A DNA stretch of 64,000 bases from Pseudooceanicola batsensis HTCC2597. GTDB taxonomy: Bacteria > Pseudomonadota > Alphaproteobacteria > Rhodobacterales > Rhodobacteraceae. Below, piece after piece: positions 35,286 to 44,623 of this stretch (position 1 is the first letter of the stretch; each line of letters starts with the position of its first letter). The stretch lies in the NCBI RefSeq assembly GCF_000152725.1, contig NZ_CH724131.1, positions 2,735,412-2,799,411 on the forward strand. The letters run 5' to 3'. The position numbers and the translations under genes were made by a program. The notes under the pieces are model-generated. The model ran no database searches. It was not told the DNA's origin and saw nothing but the letters and a program-made list of their open reading frames with translations.

Positions 35286-35775
35286 CCGGACGATATCCGA
35301 GAGGCTGCAACCATCGCTTCTGGACCGGCTCACGGACCGGGAGCCGTCGGAAAAGGCGGAGCGGCGCGAGGACCGGGTGATCGACGTCAGGCAGTTGCGC
35401 GAGATCATCCAGCGCGATCTGGCCTGGCTGCTGAACACCAGCGACAACGGCAACCTGATCGACCCGGAGCGATATCCGCATGCCTCGGAATCGGTTCTGA
35501 ATTTCGGCATCCGAGAAGTGGCCGGCGATTATTCCACCGTCGAACGGGCGCAGCTGATCCGCCGCGCAATCCACGAGGCGATCCGCATCTTCGAACCCCG
35601 CATCCACCCGGGCTCCATCGACGTCGCGCTGCGCCAGGGCGAAGAGAACCGCACGACCATCGTCAGTTTCGACATTCGCGCCGACATGTGGGCCCAGCCC
35701 ATGCCCATGGAACTCTACCTCCGGTCCGAGGTGGACGTGACGACCGGAGAGCTGGCGCTGGAAAGGATCGCGTGA
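35278..35775 (+). CDS. tssE: T6SS baseplate protein TssE (gp25-like)
   Basis: A 165-aa baseplate wedge protein related to phage T4 gp25. The core has LREIIQRDLAWLLNT, SESVLNFGIREVAG and a late FDIRADMW strand. ATG 35278 (MSDRTISERLQPSLLDRLTD) gives the usual TssE N-terminus; longer starts upstream lie in tagJ coding sequence in another frame. tssF follows 6 nt after the stop. Confidence 0.92.
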   Translation: MSDRTISERLQPSLLDRLTDREPSEKAERREDRVIDVRQLREIIQRDLAWLLNTSDNGNLIDPERYPHASESVLNFGIREVAGDYSTVERAQLIRRAIHEAIRIFEPRIHPGSIDVALRQGEENRTTIVSFDIRADMWAQPMPMELYLRSEVDVTTGELALERIA

Positions 35776-35781
35776 CCCCTC

Positions 35782-37659
35782 ATGGATACCCGGCTGCTCA
35801 AACATTATGAAGGCGAGCTGGCTTTCATGCGGGACATGGGGGCCGAGTTCGCCCGGTCCTATCCGAAGGTCGCCGCGCGGCTGGGGATGGACGGGACCGA
35901 GGTGGTCGACCCCTACGTGGAGCGCCTGCTCGAGGGGGTCGCCTTCCTTTCGGCCCGCGTTCAGCTGGAACTCGAGCTCCAGTACCCGAACCTGACGAGC
36001 CACCTGCTCGAGATCGTCTATCCGCATTACCTCGCGCCGATCCCTTCGATGATGATCACGGCCTTCGAGCCGGACATGGAGAACGCCGCGCTGACCGACG
36101 GCTTCGTCATCAAGCGTCATACCGAGTTGCGGAGCGCCCTCGGCACCGACGACCATACGCCCTGCATCTTCCGCACCGCCTCCGACGTGACGCTCTGGCC
36201 GGTGACGGTCTCGGAGGCCGAGTACATCGACGGTCGCGGCGAACTCGCCGCCGCCGGCATCGCCCGGGACGTCGAGGCGCGCGCTGCCATCCGGCTGCGC
36301 CTGAGCCGCGCGGGCGATCTGCCGATCTCGGAGTTGTCCCTGGACAATCTCGTCGTCTTCCTCAACGGGCAGGAGGGCAAGAACTGGCTTCTGCATGAAC
36401 TGCTGTGCACGCAGGTGACCGGCGTGGTCGGGCGCTCGACCGACCGCCGCGCGGACTGGGTGGCGCATCTCGCGAATGGCCGGGTCGTGCCGCGCGGCTT
36501 CGATCCGGACGAGGCGCTGCTGCCCACGCCGCGCCAGTCCTTCGACGGCTACCGGCTGCTGCAGGAATACTTCGCGATGCCCGAGCGGTATCACTTCGTC
36601 GACGTCCAGGGCCTCTCGATGGCGCTGGGGCGGGCGACCGGCCCCGATGTCGATATTTACATCCTGTTGCGCGAAGGCGACCCCGATGTCGCCTCGGGTG
36701 TCACGCCCGAGGCTTTCACCCTGAACGCCGTGCCCGCCGTGAATCTTTTCGAGAAGCGCTGCGACCGCGTCCACGTCACCGCCAGCGACGTCGAGCAGCA
36801 CGTCGTCGCGGATCGCACGGCGCCGCTGGATTTCGAGATCTATTCACTGAACTCGGTCACCGGCATCAGCGCCAGCGGCGAGAACGACACGGCCTTTCGT
36901 CCCTTCTATTCCGCGGACGATTTGACCGCCGCGGGCGAGAACCACCCCGCCTTCTACACCCAGTCCCGCAAGATGCGGCAGCGGGCCGAGAAGGAACGGC
37001 TGAAAGGTGTCCGCACCTCCTATCTCGGATCCGAGCTCTATCTGTCGCTCGTCGAACCCTCGCAGGCCCCCTACAGCGCCGACCTCGATCAGCTGGCGGT
37101 GACGGCCATGGTCACCAATCGCGACCTGCCGCTTCTGTTGCCGACGGGCTCGCGCGACGTGTTCCACCTGCAGGACGGCGGCCCGGTGCTGCATGTCACG
37201 ACGCCGGTCAGCCCGACGCGGCCCCGCCCCTCACTGGCGCAGGGCGACACGGCGTGGCGGCTGATCAGCCACCTCAGTCTCAATTACCTGTCGATCGCCG
37301 ACGGCAGCGGTTCTGACGGGGCTGCGGCGATGCGGGAACTGATCGGCATCTACGCCCCCGAGGGCAACCGCGTGCTGGAAAAACAGCTGGAGGGGCTGGT
37401 GGGCGTCTCCACCCGGCCGATCGTGCGCCGCATGGCCGATGGCGTGATGTCCACGGCCGTGCGCGGGCTGGAAATCTCGGTGACCTTCGACGAGAGCTTT
37501 TTCGAAGGCACCAACGCCTATCTCCTGGCGGCGGTGCTCGAGCGGTTCATGCGCCGCTACGTGACGATCAACAGCTTCACGGAAACCGTCTTCGTCACCC
37601 AGCAACGCGGAGAGATCACGCGCTGGCGCCCCGAAACAGGCCTGGGGCGGATCATATGA
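35782..37659 (+). CDS. tssF: T6SS baseplate protein TssF
   Basis: A 625-aa baseplate wedge protein. The N-terminus is typical (LKHYEGELAFMRDMGAEFAR, then YPKVAARLGM and DPYVERLLEGVAFLSARVQL), and the C-terminus has the usual GRGLEISVTFDE-type and FSETVF-type strands in variant form. Two TssF with one TssG make the trimeric wedge. It overlaps tssG by 4 nt. Confidence 0.95.
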   Translation: MDTRLLKHYEGELAFMRDMGAEFARSYPKVAARLGMDGTEVVDPYVERLLEGVAFLSARVQLELELQYPNLTSHLLEIVYPHYLAPIPSMMITAFEPDMENAALTDGFVIKRHTELRSALGTDDHTPCIFRTASDVTLWPVTVSEAEYIDGRGELAAAGIARDVEARAAIRLRLSRAGDLPISELSLDNLVVFLNGQEGKNWLLHELLCTQVTGVVGRSTDRRADWVAHLANGRVVPRGFDPDEALLPTPRQSFDGYRLLQEYFAMPERYHFVDVQGLSMALGRATGPDVDIYILLREGDPDVASGVTPEAFTLNAVPAVNLFEKRCDRVHVTASDVEQHVVADRTAPLDFEIYSLNSVTGISASGENDTAFRPFYSADDLTAAGENHPAFYTQSRKMRQRAEKERLKGVRTSYLGSELYLSLVEPSQAPYSADLDQLAVTAMVTNRDLPLLLPTGSRDVFHLQDGGPVLHVTTPVSPTRPRPSLAQGDTAWRLISHLSLNYLSIADGSGSDGAAAMRELIGIYAPEGNRVLEKQLEGLVGVSTRPIVRRMADGVMSTAVRGLEISVTFDESFFEGTNAYLLAAVLERFMRRYVTINSFTETVFVTQQRGEITRWRPETGLGRII

Positions 37660-38675
37660 GCCACCTCGACCGCCTCAGGAACGCCCCGCAGAAGAACCAC
37701 GTGTTCCATGCCTTCCGCGTGCTCGAGGCGGCCTTTCCGGACGCGCCGCGGATCGGCAACGCCCGACGCCCGCGCGAGGAGAGCATCCGCTTCGGCCAGG
37801 AGGCCGAGCTGTCCTTCCCCCCCTCGACGGTCGCGGCCTTCCAGCCCCCCGAGGCCGACAGGCCGGGCCGCCTGACCAATCGGTTCTTCGGTCTCTTCGG
37901 CCCGAACGGCCCGCTGCCGCTGCACCTGACGGAATTCGCCCGCGAACGGCAGCGGAACTTCCGCGATTCCACCTTCGTCGGCTTCGCGAACATGCTGACG
38001 CACCGGATGACCACGCTGTTGTTCCGCGCCTGGCGGTCCGGGCAACCCGCGCCCAGTTTCGACCGCGGGGACAACGACGCCTTCGAGCGCAAGATCGCCT
38101 CGGTCGCCGGTTTCCATGCCGAGGGGCTTCGCGACCGCGATGCCTTTCCGGACCTCGCCAAGCGCCATTTCACCGGCCTGCTGGCGCAGGGCCCCAAGAA
38201 CGCCGAGGGGCTCGTCTCGATCCTGTCGGCCTTCTTCGGGGCGCGGGTGCAGCTTCAGCAGTTCGTCGGCACCTGGCTCGAACTCGAGCCGGACGACCGC
38301 TGGCAACTGGGCGCGCGCACCGGGTTGGGGCAGACCACCTCGATCGGGGAACGGGTCTGGACGCGAAGCGCCAAGTTCCGGCTGCGGATGGGGCCGCTGA
38401 GCCTGGCGGAGTACGAGCGTCTGCTGCCGGGCGGCGAAAGTCTGAACCGGCTGCGGGCCATCGTGCGGGGCTATGTCGGCGACGCGCTGGAATGGGACGT
38501 CAATCTCGTCCTGCGCGGCGACGAGCGGCCCGAGCCGATCATCGGAAAAACCGTCCGCCTGGGGCAGACCGGCTGGATCGGAACGAAGAACAAGGGGCAG
38601 GACGCGGACGACCTGTACCTCGAGCCGGGGCTGGCCCTTGGCACCCCGTCTGACAGAGAAAGGGACGCGATATGA
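37656..38675 (+). CDS. tssG: T6SS baseplate protein TssG
   Basis: A 339-aa baseplate wedge partner of TssF. Family patterns are HVFHAFRVLEAAFPDAPRIG, RLTNRFFGLFGPNGPLPLHL and GLVSILSAFFGARVQLQQFV. The C-terminus (LGQTGWIGTKN) is usual. It is coupled to tssF upstream and tssH downstream by 4-nt overlaps. Confidence 0.95.
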   Translation: MSHLDRLRNAPQKNHVFHAFRVLEAAFPDAPRIGNARRPREESIRFGQEAELSFPPSTVAAFQPPEADRPGRLTNRFFGLFGPNGPLPLHLTEFARERQRNFRDSTFVGFANMLTHRMTTLLFRAWRSGQPAPSFDRGDNDAFERKIASVAGFHAEGLRDRDAFPDLAKRHFTGLLAQGPKNAEGLVSILSAFFGARVQLQQFVGTWLELEPDDRWQLGARTGLGQTTSIGERVWTRSAKFRLRMGPLSLAEYERLLPGGESLNRLRAIVRGYVGDALEWDVNLVLRGDERPEPIIGKTVRLGQTGWIGTKNKGQDADDLYLEPGLALGTPSDRERDAI

Positions 38676-41407
38676 CGGAAATCAGCCGTGTGGCGCTATT
38701 CGGAAAGCTCAACACCCTGGGCTACAAGGCCATCGAAGGCGCGACGGTCTTCTGCAAGATGCGGGGAAATCCGTATGTCGAGATCGTGCACTGGCTGCAT
38801 CAGATCCTGAACGGGCAGGACAGCGACATCCATCGCATCATCCGCCACTTCGACCTGGATTCCGGCAAGATCGCGACCCAGATGACCGCCGCCCTCGATG
38901 CGTTGCCGCGCGGGGCCTCGTCTGTCAGCGACCTGTCCTCGCATCTCGAGGACGCGATGGAGCGGGCCTGGGTCTGGGGGTCGCTCCTCTATTCCTCGAA
39001 CCAGGTGCGGACGGGGCACCTGATCCTCGGCATGCTCGAGACGCCGAACCTCAAGAACATCCTGACGTCGATCTCGGCGGAACTGGCGAGCATCAAGCCC
39101 GACGACCTGGCGGACGATTTCCACACCATCACCGACGGCTCGCCCGAGGACAGCATGAAGCCGCAGGACGGGTCCGTCACCGGCGGCGGGGCCGAACCGG
39201 GCGAGGCCTCGGGCGCGCGGGCTCCGGCGCAGATGGGCAAGCAGGAGGCGCTGGACCAGTTCTGCACCGACCTGACCGAACAGGCGCGCAACGGCGACAT
39301 CGACCCGATCGTCGGCCGGGACGAGGAGATCCGGCAGATCATCGACGTGCTGATGCGCCGTCGCCAGAACAATCCGATCCTCACCGGCGAGGCCGGGGTG
39401 GGCAAGACCGCCGTGGTCGAGGGCTTCGCGCTGCGCATCGCGCGCGGCGACGTGCCGCCCGCGCTCAAGGACGTGCGCCTGCTGGTGCTCGACGTGGGGC
39501 TGCTGCAGGCCGGGGCGTCGATGAAGGGCGAATTCGAGAACCGGTTGCGGCAGGTGATCGACGAGGTGCAGGCCAGCCCCACACCCATCGTCATGTTCGT
39601 GGACGAGACGCACACGCTGGTCGGGGCAGGGGGCCAGGCCGGAACGGGCGACGCGGCGAACCTGCTGAAACCAGCCCTCGCCCGCGGCACGCTGCGCACC
39701 ATCGGTGCCACGACCTGGGCCGAGTACAAGAAATACATCGAGAAGGACCCCGCCCTGACCCGCCGCTTCCAGGTGGTTCATGTCGAGGAACCCTCGGTCT
39801 CCAAGGCGATCCTGATGATGCGCGGTATCGCGTCGATGCTGGAAAGCCACCACCGCGTGCAGGTGCTGGACGAGGGGATCGAGGCGGCGGTGACGCTTTC
39901 GGCCCGCTACATTCCCGCCCGCCAGCTGCCGGACAAGTCGGTCAGCCTGCTCGACACCGCCTGCGCCCGCGTCGCGGTCAGCCAGCACGCCGTGCCCGCG
40001 CCGGTCGATGACAGCCAGCGCCGGATCGAGGCACTGACCACCGAGCTCGAGATCATCGGCCGGGACGAGACCGCCGGATACGACGTGGCCGAGCGCCGCG
40101 CCGCGGTCGAAGCGGACATGGAGGCCGAGAAGATCCGCCTGGCGGACCTGACCGCGAAATGGGACGCGGAAAAGACGCTCGTCGCCGAGATCATCGACCT
40201 GCGCGCCAAGCTGCGCGAGGGCGGGCAGCCTGTCGAGGCGACCCACACCCGCGAGGGCGAGGCCGCCGACGAGGCCGCCGAAGCCGCGGCCATCGGCGCG
40301 ACACTGGGAGAAGACGAGCGCCAGGCGCTTCTGACCGCGCTCAGGGCCAAGAATGCCGAGCTGGAAGAGCTTCAGGGCGACACGCCGCTGATCATGCCCA
40401 TCGTCGACCACCAGGCGGTGGCCAGCGTCGTCGGCGACTGGACGGGCATCCCGGTCGGCCGCATGGTCAAGGACGAGATCGAGACGGTTCTCAGCCTCGA
40501 GGAGCATCTGGCCAAGCGCGTGATCGGTCAGGATCACGCGATGGAGATGATCGCCAAGCGCATCCAGACCTCGCGCGCCGGGCTCGACAATCCGAACAAG
40601 CCGATCGGGGTCTTCATGCTCGCCGGCACCTCGGGCGTCGGCAAGACCGAAACCGCGCTGGCGCTGGCCGAGGTGCTCTATGGCGGCGAACAGAACGTCA
40701 TCACCATCAACATGTCGGAATACCAGGAGGCGCATACCGTCAGTTCGCTCAAGGGCGCGCCTCCGGGCTATGTCGGCTATGGCGAAGGCGGCGTCCTGAC
40801 CGAGGCGGTGCGGCGCAAGCCCTACTCGGTCGTGCTGCTCGACGAGGTCGAGAAGGCGCACCCCGATGTCCACGAGATCTTCTTCCAGGTCTTCGACAAG
40901 GGTGTGATGGAGGATGGCGAGGGCCGGCTGATCGACTTCAAGAACACGCTGATCCTGCTGACCTCGAACGCGGGTACCGAGGTGATCCAGGACCTGTGTT
41001 CCGACCCCGAGCTGATGCCCGAGCCCGAAGGCATGGCCAAGGCCATCCGCGAACCGCTGCTCAAGATCTTCCCGCCGGCGCTTCTGGGCCGCCTGGTGAC
41101 GATCCCCTATTACCCGCTGACGCCGGACATGATCGGCAAGATCACCGAGCTCCAGCTGGGCCGCATCAAGCGACGGGTCGAAGAGGCGCACGGCGTGCCC
41201 TTCGAATACACCGATGCCGTGGTGAGCGAGATCGTCAACCGGTGCCAGGAACTGGAAAGCGGCGGCCGCATGATCGACGCCATCGTCACCAACACCATGC
41301 TGCCCGAGATCTCGGCCGAGTTCCTGCGACGCATGATGGAGGGCGAGACCGTCGAGAAGGTCGCGATCGACGTCACGGACGGTGAATTCACGTACAGTTT
41401 CAACTGA
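38672..41407 (+). CDS. clpV: T6SS sheath-disassembly AAA+ ATPase TssH (ClpV)
   Basis: A 911-aa hexameric ATPase that extracts and recycles contracted sheaths. It has an N-terminal Clp_N domain (about residues 15-160), a first AAA+ module with Walker A GEAGVGKT (about 239), a middle coiled-coil region (about 450-560) and a second AAA+ module with Walker A GTSGVGKT (about 652). Walker B-type motifs such as VVLLDEVEKAHP are present. The extended ClpB C-terminal domain marks it as the T6SS type. It is the last gene before the unusual insert; the next ORF starts 27 nt later after a GGAGG site. Confidence 0.95.
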   Translation: MTEISRVALFGKLNTLGYKAIEGATVFCKMRGNPYVEIVHWLHQILNGQDSDIHRIIRHFDLDSGKIATQMTAALDALPRGASSVSDLSSHLEDAMERAWVWGSLLYSSNQVRTGHLILGMLETPNLKNILTSISAELASIKPDDLADDFHTITDGSPEDSMKPQDGSVTGGGAEPGEASGARAPAQMGKQEALDQFCTDLTEQARNGDIDPIVGRDEEIRQIIDVLMRRRQNNPILTGEAGVGKTAVVEGFALRIARGDVPPALKDVRLLVLDVGLLQAGASMKGEFENRLRQVIDEVQASPTPIVMFVDETHTLVGAGGQAGTGDAANLLKPALARGTLRTIGATTWAEYKKYIEKDPALTRRFQVVHVEEPSVSKAILMMRGIASMLESHHRVQVLDEGIEAAVTLSARYIPARQLPDKSVSLLDTACARVAVSQHAVPAPVDDSQRRIEALTTELEIIGRDETAGYDVAERRAAVEADMEAEKIRLADLTAKWDAEKTLVAEIIDLRAKLREGGQPVEATHTREGEAADEAAEAAAIGATLGEDERQALLTALRAKNAELEELQGDTPLIMPIVDHQAVASVVGDWTGIPVGRMVKDEIETVLSLEEHLAKRVIGQDHAMEMIAKRIQTSRAGLDNPNKPIGVFMLAGTSGVGKTETALALAEVLYGGEQNVITINMSEYQEAHTVSSLKGAPPGYVGYGEGGVLTEAVRRKPYSVVLLDEVEKAHPDVHEIFFQVFDKGVMEDGEGRLIDFKNTLILLTSNAGTEVIQDLCSDPELMPEPEGMAKAIREPLLKIFPPALLGRLVTIPYYPLTPDMIGKITELQLGRIKRRVEEAHGVPFEYTDAVVSEIVNRCQELESGGRMIDAIVTNTMLPEISAEFLRRMMEGETVEKVAIDVTDGEFTYSFN

Positions 41408-41434
41408 TTTCTGCACGGACCGGAGGATAACGAC

Positions 41435-42682
41435 ATGGCGAAATACGTGATCATGGACATGAAGAAGGTCCCGATCAAGACGAGCGGCTTGATCCATGTC
41501 GAGCCCCCCGAACTGTCATTCAAGGTCGTCGCCGAGCTGGACAAGAAGATGGAGAAGGGGGCCGAGAAGGACCCCCTGCTCCAGCAGGAGTTCCAGGCCC
41601 AGGCCAAGGAGATCCTCGACCAGACGGTCAAGATGATCGAGCAGAAGTGCAAGGTCTTCGACAAGCTCTTCGACGACATGATCAAGAAGGGCGCTTCGGT
41701 CAACGATGTGAAAAAGCAGCTGACCGGCCTGAACAAGGCGATTTCCGAAGACATGAAGGTCGCCAACAAGGCCGCGGAACTGGGGGTCCAGAAGGCCTGG
41801 CAGAACCTGCAGGGCAAGAAGAAGGAATGGAAGAAGTTCAAGATCAAGGTCGCGGCCTCGATCGTCGGGACGCTGGCGGGCCTCGGCGCTTCGATCGCGG
41901 CCATGGCGACCTCGCCCTTCTCGGGCGGGGCCGGGGCGGTGGTCGGGATCGCGGGGCTGATCAAGTCCGGCATCTCGCTGGCCAAGGACATCAACAAGCT
42001 CGCGATCGGCATCGACACGGCCAACACCCAGCTTGAACGCAACCTCAAGTTCGTCGAGGCGACGGCCAAGAAAAAGGGTCTCTACACGGCGAACGAAGTC
42101 GGGGCCGGAATCCTCAACGAATTCATCGGCATCGCGCAGCCTTCGATCAAGTCGGTGCAGGACGCGGCCGACACGATCAAGGCCAAGTACGCGCAGATGA
42201 TCGTCAAGATGCACGAGCTTTCGAAGGTGCTGAACAAGATCCTCGCCCAGCAGGACAAGCTGAAGAAGGAGTTCCTCTCGGAGGCGGCGAAGAAGCTCAA
42301 GAAATACCCGATCAAGGATACCGGGACGCAGCAGAAGAAGATCGAGGCCGGGCTCGATGACGCGCTGTCCGACAACTACAAGAAGGTGCAAAGCCAGATC
42401 GACAAGGTCCAGGACATGTATGGCGATGCGCGCAAATGGGCGAACACCATCAAGGACCTGATGAAACGCGTGGCGCAGGTCGAACTGAAGGACAGCAAGG
42501 GTCTCAAGGTGTTCCGCGAGGCGCTGAAGCTGGCCAGCGCGGCGACCGGCGTGCTCGACGGCAATTCCATTGCGACCACGGCCAAGGACCTGGGTCTGGG
42601 GCTGGGGGAATCGCTGGGCGGCTATGCCTATGACAAGATCACCAGCAAGGCGCTGGACGGCACGGTCTTCGACGCGGCGTGA
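41435..42682 (+). CDS. Helical protein with central hydrophobic hairpin, possible T6SS pore-forming effector
   Basis: A 415-aa, Lys-rich, almost wholly helical protein without a signal peptide. Residues about 137-187 form a strongly hydrophobic double segment (AASIVGTLAGLGASIAAMA, a Ser/Gly turn, then GAVVGIAGLIKSGISLA) in the middle of long amphipathic helices. This layout, with extended helices and a hydrophobic hairpin insert, resembles alpha pore-forming toxins of the ClyA/Hbl/XaxA kind, though I see no definite sequence match. GGAGG 8 nt before ATG 41435 and the position in the T6SS operon after clpV suggest a secreted effector or structural helper. Function is inference. Confidence 0.7.
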   Translation: MAKYVIMDMKKVPIKTSGLIHVEPPELSFKVVAELDKKMEKGAEKDPLLQQEFQAQAKEILDQTVKMIEQKCKVFDKLFDDMIKKGASVNDVKKQLTGLNKAISEDMKVANKAAELGVQKAWQNLQGKKKEWKKFKIKVAASIVGTLAGLGASIAAMATSPFSGGAGAVVGIAGLIKSGISLAKDINKLAIGIDTANTQLERNLKFVEATAKKKGLYTANEVGAGILNEFIGIAQPSIKSVQDAADTIKAKYAQMIVKMHELSKVLNKILAQQDKLKKEFLSEAAKKLKKYPIKDTGTQQKKIEAGLDDALSDNYKKVQSQIDKVQDMYGDARKWANTIKDLMKRVAQVELKDSKGLKVFREALKLASAATGVLDGNSIATTAKDLGLGLGESLGGYAYDKITSKALDGTVFDAA

Positions 42683-42724
42683 CGGGTGACCGGCCGCGGC
42701 TGACAGCAGAGGAAGGGGACGGAT

Positions 42725-43732
42725 ATGGCGGCTGACGGAAAGAAACCGATCACCGTGGACACGACCATCAGCATGTTCGCCGAAACGCGGTCGAAATCCG
42801 CGCCCGACTGGTTCGTGGCCCGGCCGAAGGTGGCCAAGCTACCCTTCGTGATCCCGGTCAAGAAGACCATGCAGCTCGACCCGCGCAAGTGGAAGAAATC
42901 GACCATCGAACAGGGCGTCTATGCCGTCGCGCGCTATGAGCTGAAGGTCTTCGATACCGCCCTGACCAAGATCAACAAGGACCTGGCCAAGGTCATGCCC
43001 AAGGGCAAGAAGTTCTCGAAGAACACCAGGGACGAGAGCAAGGAGGAGACCGCGGCGCTGGACAAGGCGGCGAGCGAGGTGACCAGCCTGCACAAGAAGT
43101 ACCACAAGGCCATCACCGACAAGGTGTCGCTCGCGCTCGACGAGGTCGAGGCCGACAAGGGCGACAACAAGCGCGCCATCGCCGCCGGGCGGGATGCCAT
43201 CCGCAAGTTCGACAGCCTCGACACCCGGGCGATGTTCTCGGCCCCCGCGACCGAGGTCGGCAAGATCATGACCCGGCTGGGCACGGAACTGGCCGCGCGG
43301 GACGACGGTGACGATCCCGGCGCCTTCAACCGGGCGCATACGCAGCTTCTGGGTGTGCAGAAGGATTTCGAGGCGACGGGCAAGACGACGCAGAACGTGA
43401 TCAAGTTCCTGCTCGACCGCGGCGCCAAGATGGCCAAGGACAAGAATGCGGCCCCGTCGCTTCAGCAGATCGGCAAGGAGATCTCGGCCAACGGTCGGCT
43501 CAAGACCGCGATGACGCGGCTGTCGGCGGCGATCGACGAGTTCGACAAGGAGCTAGACGCGACGGTGCGGATCGCGCGCGACGGCAAGGGGAGCGGCCCG
43601 GCGATGAAGACCTGGGGCTCGCGGTTCGAAAAGACCTTCGGCGGCCGGGACAAGACGGTCAAGGATGCGGTCGCCGCGGTCAAGCTCATCAGCCAGAAAT
43701 TCAACAAGGCAATGAAGGACGTGAAGGCCTGA
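42725..43732 (+). CDS. Helical, lysine-rich hypothetical protein paired with the upstream gene
   Basis: A 335-aa soluble protein, mostly predicted helix (ALDKAASEVTSLHKKYHKAI, LKTAMTRLSAAIDEFDKELD), basic overall, with no membrane segment, signal peptide or known motif. GAGGAAGGGG precedes ATG 42725. Its helical, Lys-rich makeup mirrors the gene before it, which raises the possibility of a two-component pair in which one partner carries the hydrophobic hairpin. It could instead be a chaperone or immunity factor. No family is recognised. Confidence 0.7.
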   Translation: MAADGKKPITVDTTISMFAETRSKSAPDWFVARPKVAKLPFVIPVKKTMQLDPRKWKKSTIEQGVYAVARYELKVFDTALTKINKDLAKVMPKGKKFSKNTRDESKEETAALDKAASEVTSLHKKYHKAITDKVSLALDEVEADKGDNKRAIAAGRDAIRKFDSLDTRAMFSAPATEVGKIMTRLGTELAARDDGDDPGAFNRAHTQLLGVQKDFEATGKTTQNVIKFLLDRGAKMAKDKNAAPSLQQIGKEISANGRLKTAMTRLSAAIDEFDKELDATVRIARDGKGSGPAMKTWGSRFEKTFGGRDKTVKDAVAAVKLISQKFNKAMKDVKA

Positions 43733-43765
43733 CAGGGCCCGATCCGGGGGATAGCGGAAGACGTG

Positions 43766-44623
43766 ATGATCGACCAGACCGCAGACAGCCACCAACCGAG
43801 CGCGCGGGCCCGCCTCCGCGCCTTTCTCGAGACGGCCCGCGTGCGCAACACGATCCTCGGGATCATCATCTTCAACGCGATCACGCTGGGCCTCGGCACC
43901 TCCGATACGGTGCGGGACGCGATCGGTCCGACGCTGCGGATTGTCGACCAGGTCGTTCTCGGCATCTTCGTCGTGGAACTGACGCTCAAGTTCTACGCCT
44001 ACGGCCTCTCGTTCTTCCGCAGCGCCTGGAACGTCTTCGACCTGGTGGTCGTCTCGGTGGGGCTGCTGCCCCAGACCGACAGCCTGTCGGCGTTGCGCGG
44101 CCTGCGGGTGATCCGGGCAATGCGCCTGCTGTCGGTGGTGCCGCAGATGCGGGCCGTGGTGCAGGCCCTGCTCGACGCTCTGCCCGGCATGGGGGCGGTG
44201 ATCATCATGCTGTCGATCGTCTATTACGTCTTCGCGGTCATGGGCACGATCATGTACGGCAACGCATTTGACGAGTGGTTCGGCACGCTGGGCCGGTCGC
44301 TTTACTCGCTGTTCCAGATCATGACGCTGGAATCGTGGTCCATGGGCATCGTCCGCCCGGTGATGGAGGTCTATCCCAACGCCTGGGCGTTTTTCGTGCC
44401 CTTCATCGTGATCACCGCCTTTTCGGTGCTCAACCTCTTCATCGGCCTCCTGGTCAACACCATGCAGTCGGCGGTGGAAGAAGAGCACGAGGCCGAGATG
44501 GAGAAGCTCCAGGCGCTTGTCCGCACCGAAACCGACCAGGTCGACGCGCATGTATTGGCCCTGACCGAAGAGGTCCGGGCTCTGCGCGAAGAGCTGCGCG
44601 CCGCAAGGGACGACCGGGAATGA
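43766..44623 (+). CDS. Bacterial voltage-gated sodium channel (BacNav/NaChBac type)
   Basis: A 285-aa six-helix ion channel. S1-S3 lie at about residues 30-101. S4 carries four arginines at every third position (Arg111, 114, 117, 120 in LRGLRVIRAMRLL), a complete voltage sensor. S5 is at about 141-164, the pore loop has the selectivity filter TLESWSM (187-193), the same as in NavAb, and S6 is at about 208-232. A C-terminal coiled coil (about 236-285) should tetramerise it. ATG 43766 is preferred to GTG 43763 because GGAAG then has 5-nt spacing. Its stop overlaps the start of the giant sheath fusion (ATGA at 44620-44623), so it is translationally coupled to a T6SS gene, which is very unusual. 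Confidence 0.9.
   Translation: MIDQTADSHQPSARARLRAFLETARVRNTILGIIIFNAITLGLGTSDTVRDAIGPTLRIVDQVVLGIFVVELTLKFYAYGLSFFRSAWNVFDLVVVSVGLLPQTDSLSALRGLRVIRAMRLLSVVPQMRAVVQALLDALPGMGAVIIMLSIVYYVFAVMGTIMYGNAFDEWFGTLGRSLYSLFQIMTLESWSMGIVRPVMEVYPNAWAFFVPFIVITAFSVLNLFIGLLVNTMQSAVEEEHEAEMEKLQALVRTETDQVDAHVLALTEEVRALREELRAARDDRE

Noticed and set aside
44275..44619. Upstream extension of the fusion protein frame, 115 codons before 44620
   Set aside because: It lies within the sodium channel coding sequence in another frame, and the TssB N-terminus begins at 44620 with an ATGA overlap.
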